Source: an uncultured Bacteroidales bacterium
GTDB lineage: Bacteria > Bacteroidota > Bacteroidia > Bacteroidales > Bacteroidaceae
Direction: 5' to 3'
NCBI GenBank assembly: GCA_945788445.1
Contig: CALZMA010000083.1
Coordinates: 1-5,198, forward strand
Length of the DNA: 5,198 nucleotides
This document shows, piece by piece, positions 1 to 5,198 of this stretch. The position numbers were made by a program, and so were the translations under genes. The notes under the pieces were generated by a model. The model ran no database searches. It was not told the DNA's origin and saw nothing but the letters and a program-made list of their open reading frames with translations. Every line of letters starts with the position of its first letter. Positions within the stretch are counted from its first letter, which is position 1.

Positions 1-1283
1 GAGAGCGGCTGGGGCAACCGGGCCACGCAGCTGTCGAGCAGGGCCAGTACGCGGAGCGAGTCGCCGCCCGAGAGTTCCAGGGCACGTGCCGCCGTGAAGA
101 AGGTTTCGGGCGAAGCAAACGAGGCATCGGCCGAAGCCGCCTCGAAGCATTCGTAGGCACCGGCATAGTTCTTCTGGGCAAAACGGCAGTAGCCGCGCTG
201 CATGAGGTAGAGCGGCCCGGGCGACAGTTCGTATGCCTTTTGCGCTTCTGCTTCGGCCCGCTCGAGCGTCCAGTTGGCGGTGGGCGCAGCGGCCTCGCCA
301 GGCTGCTGGAGCGTGGAGACGATGAGGGTGCTCAGCTGGTAGCGTACGGCATCTTCCTTCATGGCCACCGCCGGGGAGAGCTGTGCTTTCTCGATGGCTG
401 TCTGGAAATCCGTTTCGGCTGCTTCGAACTGTTGCTGCGAAGCCTTCAGCGTGGCGCGGTTCACGTAGCCGTCGGGGAGGCCGGGCCATTGGGCCACAAA
501 GTCGTCGTAGGCCACGGGGAGCGCGGCGGGGTCGGCACTCTTCAGCATGAAGAGGTACGTGAGCGCTTCGTCGGGGTCGTTGGGCAATGCCTTGGGGATG
601 GCGATTTCGCGCAAGTCCTTCTGCAGCGCCGAGGTGGAAGAAATGTTTAAAAGGGAAAGGAAGCGCGCATCGATGGCGCAGGCGGTCTGTGCCTCTTTCT
701 GCACGTTGCCCTGCACAATGCCCGCGAGCACGCCTTCCGCCGTGAAGAGCGGCAGACCCACGTGGGCCGCTTCGTTGGGCAGCGAAAGGTCGTAGTAGCG
801 GAAGTCGTTGTAGGGTTCGGTGGCCGTCACCTTTACCTCCATGGGCTTGGCTTTCTTCCCCGCACGGGCCGGGAGCAGGAGGAGCGGGGTGCCCTCCGCG
901 GCAGCTTGCGAAGTGAGCGCGAAGAAAGGCTGGTCCTTGGTCCCTTCGACGCTGAACTTCACGAGGTCGGTGGTGGCGTTGGCACCGAGGATGCGGCCCA
1001 CGGCATATTTCTTGCCCTTCGTGTCAATCACTTCTGCGCGGGCTGCGCCGCTGAGCATTTGAAACGTGGTAGCCGCTTCGCCTTCGGCACCGATGAAGAA
1101 AGCTGTGCCTTCGCGAAGGAGTTTGCCTTCGGCATCGTAGGCAAACAGTTGTACAATGGCCTTGTAGGCATCGCCAGCTCCTACGGGCGATGCGGCAGCG
1201 GTCCGTGCGGCAGCGCTGGCTGAGAACAGCAGGCAGAAAGCTGCGAGGAGCGTGTATGGGAGAAACTTGTATTTTTGAAGCAT
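1..1283 (-). CDS. Exported trypsin-like-fold (probably pseudoprotease) protein with TPR-type repeats, partial
   Basis: The frame is open from ATG at 1283 to the left edge (427 codons, no stop), so the C-terminus is missing. An N-terminal signal peptide is visible: MLQKYK, a hydrophobic run at residues 7-20, and SASAAA with likely cleavage near 23-26, so it is exported to the envelope. Residues about 40-215 look like a trypsin/DegP-type fold: GTAFFIGAEGEA at 59-70, GKKYAVGRILGA at 90-101, TTDLVKF at 104-110, and a VGLPLFTAEGVLAGIVQG stretch at 175-192. Only the Asp (106) of the triad is apparent; Gln75 and Val175 occupy the expected His and Ser positions. From about 235 onward come amphipathic helical pairs typical of TPRs, for example GYVNRATLKASQQQFEAAETD at 272-292 and LYLMQRGYCRFAQKNYAGAYE at 358-378 (shown here by position and key residues: Gly/Tyr-Ala-Ala spacing). 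It starts 21 bases after recN. Function is unknown; scaffold or substrate-binding role is inference. Confidence 0.85.
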   Translation of the reverse strand, partial: MLQKYKFLPYTLLAAFCLLFSASAAARTAAASPVGAGDAYKAIVQLFAYDAEGKLLREGTAFFIGAEGEAATTFQMLSGAARAEVIDTKGKKYAVGRILGANATTDLVKFSVEGTKDQPFFALTSQAAAEGTPLLLLPARAGKKAKPMEVKVTATEPYNDFRYYDLSLPNEAAHVGLPLFTAEGVLAGIVQGNVQKEAQTACAIDARFLSLLNISSTSALQKDLREIAIPKALPNDPDEALTYLFMLKSADPAALPVAYDDFVAQWPGLPDGYVNRATLKASQQQFEAAETDFQTAIEKAQLSPAVAMKEDAVRYQLSTLIVSTLQQPGEAAAPTANWTLERAEAEAQKAYELSPGPLYLMQRGYCRFAQKNYAGAYECFEAASADASFASPETFFTAARALELSGGDSLRVLALLDSCVARLPQPL

Positions 1284-1304
1284 AGTCACAATGAAGTATA
1301 AGGG

Positions 1305-2969
1305 TTAGGCGCGTTTGGCGCAGAGTGCTCTAGCGTTTTCGATGGCAGCGTCGGTGAGCGAGGCACCCGAGAGCATATGGGCAATTTCTTCCACGCGGGC
1401 CTCCTCGTCGAGGGGCACGATGTGGCTGCGCGTGGTGTCGGCCGCGTCTTCCTTGTAGACCTTGAAGTGGTGCTGGCCGTGGGCGGCGATTTGCGGCAGG
1501 TGGGTGATGCAGATGACTTGGCAATGCTCCGCAATGTGGCGCATCACCATGGCCATGCGTTCTGCCATTTCGCCCGAGACACCCGTGTCGATTTCGTCGA
1601 AGATGATGGAGGGGAGGTGGGTGCGGCGGCTGATGAGCGCCTTGATGGACAGCATCAGTCGGGCAATCTCGCCGCCCGAGGCTATTTCGCTCACGTCCTG
1701 TGGCGGCACGTTCTTGTTTGCGGAGAAGAGGAAGGCCACGCGGTCGGCACCCGATTCGTCCGGCTCCGTGCGCGGGGCAATTTCTATGGTAATCTTGGCG
1801 TGCGGCATGCCGAGGTTCTGGAGTGCTGCGATGAGTTCCTGTTCCATCTGCTGCGCGGCCGATTTTCTCGACTCCGTCAAGGCTTGGGCCGCTTCCTGCC
1901 GCTGTGCGTGGAGGCGTTCCGTTTCGCGGCGGGCCTCTTGGATCAGTTCGTCGGCGTTTTCCGTGGCATCGATTTTCTCGCGCAGTTCCTGTTCCAGTTG
2001 CAGGAGTTCGTCCACGCCCGCCGCGTGGTGCTTCTGCTCCAGGTTATAGATGGTGCTGAGGCGTTCCTCCACGAAAGCAAGTCGGGCGGGGTCGGCTTCG
2101 ACGGCATCCACTTCGCGTTCCAGTTCGGTGGAGATGTCGTCGAGCTCAATGCGCACGCTGCGGAGCCTTTCTGCCAGTTCGCCGGCTTGGGGCGCATGCT
2201 TCTCCACACCGCTGAGCGCATCCGTAGCCATTCGCAAGGCCTGGCTCACGGGGAGCTCTTCGCCCTCGAGGAGGTTCTGGGCGGAGGCCAGTGCCTGGCG
2301 GATGTCTTCGGCGTGGCTCAGCAGGGACAGTTCCTGTTCGAGCTCCTCCTGTTCGCCGGCTTGGAGGGCGGCTTCTTCGAGTTGCGTCAGTTGGAACTGC
2401 ATGTACTCCAAGTCGTTGCGGTCCTTCTCGGCTGCTTCGGTGAGCGAGCGGAGGCGGTTGGCCGCGCGTTTGTAGTCGGCGTGTACGGTGCGGTACCTTT
2501 CGCCGAGTTCCGGCCTGGCCGCCATCGTGTCGAGCGTGTCGAGGATGAAGCGTTCGTTGCGGATGAGCAGGTTCTTGTGTTGCGAATGGATGTCGATGAG
2601 GAGTGCGCCGAGTTCTTTCAGCTTGGCGGCAGTCACGGGCGTGTCGTTGATGAAGGCGCGGCTTTTGCCGGCGGCCGTCACCTCGCGGCGCACGATACAC
2701 TCCGCGGGGTCGAAGTCGATGTCGTTCGTTTCGAAGAAAGGCTTCACGTCGAAGCCCTCGAGGCGGAACGATGCCTCGACCATACATTTCTTTTGTCCCG
2801 TCTGGATGGCCTTGGCATCGGCACGGCCGCCCAACAGCAGTTCGAGCGCACCGAGCATGATGCTTTTGCCCGCACCCGTTTCGCCCGTAATCACCGAGAA
2901 ACCGGGCTCCCAGTCGATGTCGAGCTGTTCAATCAGTGCGTAGTGGGATATTGTGAGGCGCTGAATCAT
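1305..2969 (-). CDS. recN: DNA repair protein RecN (SMC-like ATPase)
   Basis: This 554-residue protein matches the usual RecN length (about 550). RecN is a cytoplasmic, nucleoid-acting SMC-like ATPase that helps repair double-strand breaks in the RecA-dependent pathway, probably by holding or tethering DNA ends. The N-terminal head carries Walker A GETGAGKS at residues 29-36 and a Q-loop-like region IDIHSQHKN at 125-133. A long Glu/Gln/Arg-rich coiled-coil region runs roughly 155-380, including the family-like segment MQFQLTQLEE at 190-199. The C-terminal head carries the ABC signature SGGE at 431-434, Walker B IIFDEIDTGVSG from 455, and the switch-region ITHLPQIAA with His490. All catalytic motifs are intact, so it should be active. 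The ATG at 2969 gives the standard MIQRLTI N-terminus and is preceded by an A-rich stretch (AAAGAA) but no clear Shine-Dalgarno. No LexA-type box is evident in the short upstream gap, so SOS control from here is not supported. It ends with TAA. Confidence 0.98.
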   Translation of the reverse strand: MIQRLTISHYALIEQLDIDWEPGFSVITGETGAGKSIMLGALELLLGGRADAKAIQTGQKKCMVEASFRLEGFDVKPFFETNDIDFDPAECIVRREVTAAGKSRAFINDTPVTAAKLKELGALLIDIHSQHKNLLIRNERFILDTLDTMAARPELGERYRTVHADYKRAANRLRSLTEAAEKDRNDLEYMQFQLTQLEEAALQAGEQEELEQELSLLSHAEDIRQALASAQNLLEGEELPVSQALRMATDALSGVEKHAPQAGELAERLRSVRIELDDISTELEREVDAVEADPARLAFVEERLSTIYNLEQKHHAAGVDELLQLEQELREKIDATENADELIQEARRETERLHAQRQEAAQALTESRKSAAQQMEQELIAALQNLGMPHAKITIEIAPRTEPDESGADRVAFLFSANKNVPPQDVSEIASGGEIARLMLSIKALISRRTHLPSIIFDEIDTGVSGEMAERMAMVMRHIAEHCQVICITHLPQIAAHGQHHFKVYKEDAADTTRSHIVPLDEEARVEEIAHMLSGASLTDAAIENARALCAKRA

Positions 2970-3008
2970 TTCTTTAACTTATAGCCGTATTGTGTATGAT
3001 TTCTATCG

Positions 3009-3947
3009 CTATTGGCCGATTTGTCGCCAATAGGTGCTTTGCGAGGCGTTGATGTTGGTGAGCGTTTCCACGACTTCTTCCTTCTCCTTCGGCGTGCCGT
3101 GGCCCTTGAAGATAGAAACCAGTTCGTCGCGTTTGTACTCCGTGAAGATTTGCGGCAGCATGCTCATCGACTTGTTTTGCCGGGCCTCCCTGAGCAGTTT
3201 GATGGCCTTTGTGATGCCGGCGCGTCCGCGTTCCACGTTTTCGCTCATCACGTCGAGACCCTCGCGGTAGTAGGCATACTGCATCTGCCGGAAAGGCTCC
3301 ATGCCGCCGTCCAGCATGTCCGTGATGATGGCATAGCGGTTTTTGCTGTCCTCAAAGGCTTTCCAGCCCTTTGCGGGCAAGCTCTGCGCCCCGGTGGCAA
3401 TCGTTTGTGCCGTGGTCAGGCATTCCGTACCGCCCAGCGGCGCCATGGTGTCCAGGTCGATGCCGATGATGAGGTAGACATAGAAAGCCAGCGTGGCCGT
3501 CAGGTTGTTGTCGATGAGGTCCGGGCGGAAGTCTATCTGGTCGTACTCCTGGAAATTGAACGTGAAGTTGGGGTCGTTGAAGGCAAACGAAGAAGTGGTG
3601 TAGGTGGCGCCGTAGACAGGGCGTGTGGCCTGCACGTTGAGCGAAGCCTCGAAGGTGTTTTCCGAGGGCGTGTACTTCTTCACCGTGATGGTGAACGAGC
3701 AGCTGATGCGTTCGTTCGGCTTGAACTGCAGCGCCGTCCATTGCCGGTCGTTGAGAAACTGTTCCAGCGTGGTTTGCAGGTTCTCAAAGACCGAAGTGCT
3801 TGTGCCCTGCACCTGTTGGTGGTTGATGGTCACGCGCGCTTCCAGTTCCTGCGCGGGGAGCAACGCAGCGTGGCAGAGCAGGAGCCCGATGGCCACTGCC
3901 CAGCGCAACCTGAACCATTTGTTTAATAGCAATAGAATATTTCCCAT
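3009..3947 (-). CDS. porD: DUF4835 family exported protein (PorD-like, type IX secretion-associated)
   Basis: This 312-residue protein resembles the DUF4835 family, found in Bacteroidota and, as I recall, named PorD (type IX secretion) in some annotation systems. Its exact molecular job is not known to me. An N-terminal signal peptide is visible: basic residues at 10-15, a hydrophobic run at about 17-30, then LPAQ-E with likely cleavage near residue 32-33. The mature part has family-like features: a TINHQQVQGT strand near 40, FKPNERISCS near 75-84, ATRPVYGATYTT near 107-118, the conserved stretch around FYVYLIIGIDLD at 155-166, and GWKAFEDSKNRYAII at 194-208. No lipobox Cys is seen at the cleavage site, so it is probably a soluble or envelope-associated periplasmic protein. 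I prefer the ATG at 3947; an in-frame TTG at 3956 would add three residues. It ends with TAG, 39 bases before recN. The family call is strong, the PorD role moderate. Confidence 0.88.
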   Translation of the reverse strand: MGNILLLLNKWFRLRWAVAIGLLLCHAALLPAQELEARVTINHQQVQGTSTSVFENLQTTLEQFLNDRQWTALQFKPNERISCSFTITVKKYTPSENTFEASLNVQATRPVYGATYTTSSFAFNDPNFTFNFQEYDQIDFRPDLIDNNLTATLAFYVYLIIGIDLDTMAPLGGTECLTTAQTIATGAQSLPAKGWKAFEDSKNRYAIITDMLDGGMEPFRQMQYAYYREGLDVMSENVERGRAGITKAIKLLREARQNKSMSMLPQIFTEYKRDELVSIFKGHGTPKEKEEVVETLTNINASQSTYWRQIGQ

Positions 3948-3965
3948 GAAATTCAATGATAACGC

Positions 3966-5195
3966 TCACTCTACGGCGGGCAGGCAGGCGCACAGCGTTG
4001 CCACAATGTCCTTGGCCACCTCCGTTTTCGGCTTCAGCGGAAAATCCTTCTGTTTGCCGTCGGCAGAGAGAATGGTGATTTTGTTCGTGTCCACGGCGAA
4101 GCCCGCCCCCTTGTCGCGGAGCGAGTTCAGCACAATGAAGTCCAGCCCCTTGCGTTGCAGCTTGTCCGCAGCGTGAACCAGTTCGTTCGTCGTTTCCAGC
4201 GCAAAGCCCACCAAGCGCTGTTCCGGGCGTTTCATCTGGCCCAGGGCAGCGGCGATGTCGCGCGTGGGCAGCAGCCGGAGTTGCAGTTCGCCCGTTGTCT
4301 CGCGTTTCATTTTCTCCGTGCAGACCTTCTCGGGCGTGAAGTCCGCCACGGCGGCGCAGAGGATGGCCGCATCGGTTTCGGGAAAACGGGCCGTAGCCGC
4401 CTCGTACATTTCAGCCGCACTCTCCACGTCGGTGCGGTGGATGCGCGGGTGCTGCGTCTGGAGTGCCACGGGGCCGCAGACGAGTTCTACCTCAGCGCCT
4501 CGCCGCGCACATTCCTCGGCCAGGGCGAAGCCCATTTTCCCCGAAGAATAATTGCCGATGAAGCGCACCGCGTCGATTTTCTCATAAGTGGGCCCTGCTG
4601 TGATGAGGATGCGTTTCCCCTTCAGGTCCAAGGTGTCCTGCTCTTCGAAATGCTTCTCCAGCACCTGTACCAGCACTTCAGGCTCCTGCATGCGCCCCTT
4701 GCCCATGAGGTGGCTGGCCAGTTCGCCCGAGGCGGGTTCCACGATGATGTTGCCGTAGCTCCGCAGAATGTCCAGGTTGCGCTGCGTGGCCGGGTGGGCA
4801 TACATGTCCAGGTCCATGGCCGGTGCGACAAACACCTGGGCCTTCATCGAGAGGTACGTTGTCACGAGCATGTTGTCGGCCACGCCGCCCGCCATCTTGC
4901 CGAGCGTCGAGGCCGTGGCGGGCGCAACCAGCATGGCATCGGCCCAGAGGCCCAGGTCCACGTGGCTGTGCCAGGTGCCGTCGCTGTGTGCGAAAAACTC
5001 CGAGACCACGGGGCGGCCCGTCAGCGCGGAGAGCGTGACGGGGGTGACAAACTCTTTGCCCGCAGGCGTGATGACCACCTGCACTTCGGCACCCGCCTTG
5101 ACCAGCAGGCGGCAGAGGGTGCAGGCCTTGTAGGCCGCGATGCTGCCCGTGATGCCCAGCACGATATGTTTGCCTTTGAGAGAAGAAGTGTCCAT
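3966..5195 (-). CDS. coaBC: Bifunctional phosphopantothenoylcysteine decarboxylase / phosphopantothenate-cysteine ligase CoaBC (Dfp)
   Basis: This 409-residue protein carries two successive steps of cytoplasmic coenzyme A synthesis. The CoaB half joins cysteine to 4'-phosphopantothenate using a nucleotide triphosphate. The CoaC half decarboxylates the product to 4'-phosphopantetheine using FMN. The CoaC flavoprotein domain spans about residues 6-180, with GITGSIAAYK near residue 14, the presumed active-site His78 in HSHVDL, and APATASTLGKMA at 91-102. The CoaB domain spans about 192-405, with ITAGPTYEKID at 198-208, GNYSSGKMG at 214-222 (Asn215), AAVADF at 281-286, EKMKR at 294-298 and VGFALET near 329. 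Length fits the fused family. Unusual against E. coli are Asp128 in PAMDLDM, where Asn125 lies, and Ser161, where Cys158 lies. The ATG at 5195 fits the expected N-terminus, but only three bases upstream are visible, so an earlier start cannot be excluded. It ends in TGA, 18 bases before the next gene. Confidence 0.97.
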   Translation of the reverse strand: MDTSSLKGKHIVLGITGSIAAYKACTLCRLLVKAGAEVQVVITPAGKEFVTPVTLSALTGRPVVSEFFAHSDGTWHSHVDLGLWADAMLVAPATASTLGKMAGGVADNMLVTTYLSMKAQVFVAPAMDLDMYAHPATQRNLDILRSYGNIIVEPASGELASHLMGKGRMQEPEVLVQVLEKHFEEQDTLDLKGKRILITAGPTYEKIDAVRFIGNYSSGKMGFALAEECARRGAEVELVCGPVALQTQHPRIHRTDVESAAEMYEAATARFPETDAAILCAAVADFTPEKVCTEKMKRETTGELQLRLLPTRDIAAALGQMKRPEQRLVGFALETTNELVHAADKLQRKGLDFIVLNSLRDKGAGFAVDTNKITILSADGKQKDFPLKPKTEVAKDIVATLCACLPAVE

Positions 5196-5198
5196 TGC

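Noticed and set aside
240..1223. Several plus-strand open frames (for example 240-650 and 762-1223) opposite the TPR protein gene.
   Set aside because: They are shadows of the minus-strand frame, which stays open for 427 codons and has a signal peptide, a protease-like fold and TPR repeats.
1377..2984. A 535-codon open frame on the plus strand opposite recN.
   Set aside because: It lies exactly codon-on-codon antisense to an intact recN. Its translation has no recognisable domain and an unlikely composition rich in Phe, Arg and His. It is explained by recN's avoidance of TTA, CTA and TCA.
2970..3008. A weak inverted repeat (ATAG...CTAT) in the gap between the DUF4835 gene and recN, considered as a terminator or operator.
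   Set aside because: The arms are only four bases, with a long loop and no U-rich tail, so it is not distinguishable from chance.
3012..3926. A 304-codon open frame on the plus strand opposite the DUF4835 gene.
   Set aside because: It is in the same mirror register as the case opposite recN, with no recognisable motif or plausible start context. The minus-strand gene has a clear family match and signal peptide.
3948..3965. A TATCATTG string on the minus strand, one mismatch from the Bacteroidota -7 element TAnnTTTG.
   Set aside because: It sits only a few bases before the start codon, and no TTTG-type -33 element lies at the right distance upstream. It is most likely chance.

Overview
The window is a compact, GC-rich piece of a bacterial chromosome. 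All of its genes lie on the minus strand, so they read from the right edge to the left. Protein content and gene order point to Bacteroidota, most likely a GC-rich member of the Bacteroidales. The evidence is a Bacteroidota-specific DUF4835 (PorD-like) protein between coaBC and recN, the CoaBC sequence style, and the lack of recognisable Shine-Dalgarno sequences before the starts. Genus cannot be fixed by reading alone.

Layout in transcription order: (1) coaBC (5195-3966), a bifunctional coenzyme A biosynthesis enzyme, complete apart from its upstream region. (2) A DUF4835 / PorD-like exported protein (3947-3009). (3) recN (2969-1305), a full-length SMC-like DNA repair ATPase. (4) An exported protein (1283 to the left edge, incomplete) with a trypsin-like fold followed by TPR-type helical repeats. 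The gaps are 18, 39 and 21 bases. None holds an obvious terminator or Bacteroidota-type promoter, so the four genes probably form one transcription unit that may begin upstream of the window. No stretch over 300 bases lacks a gene. I see no RNA genes, mobile elements, CRISPR arrays or notable repeats.

The genes do not form one pathway: CoA synthesis, a cell-envelope factor tied by annotation to type IX secretion, recombinational repair, and an envelope protein of unknown role. The coaBC-DUF4835-recN order is, from memory, a common Bacteroidota housekeeping arrangement. The most interesting points are two. The protease-like domain of the last gene appears to have lost its catalytic His and Ser, which suggests a pseudoprotease. 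The decarboxylase half of CoaBC has Asp and Ser where the E. coli enzyme has its key Asn and Cys. Long open frames on the plus strand opposite recN and the DUF4835 gene are codon-usage shadows, not genes. I found no convincing undescribed multi-gene system.
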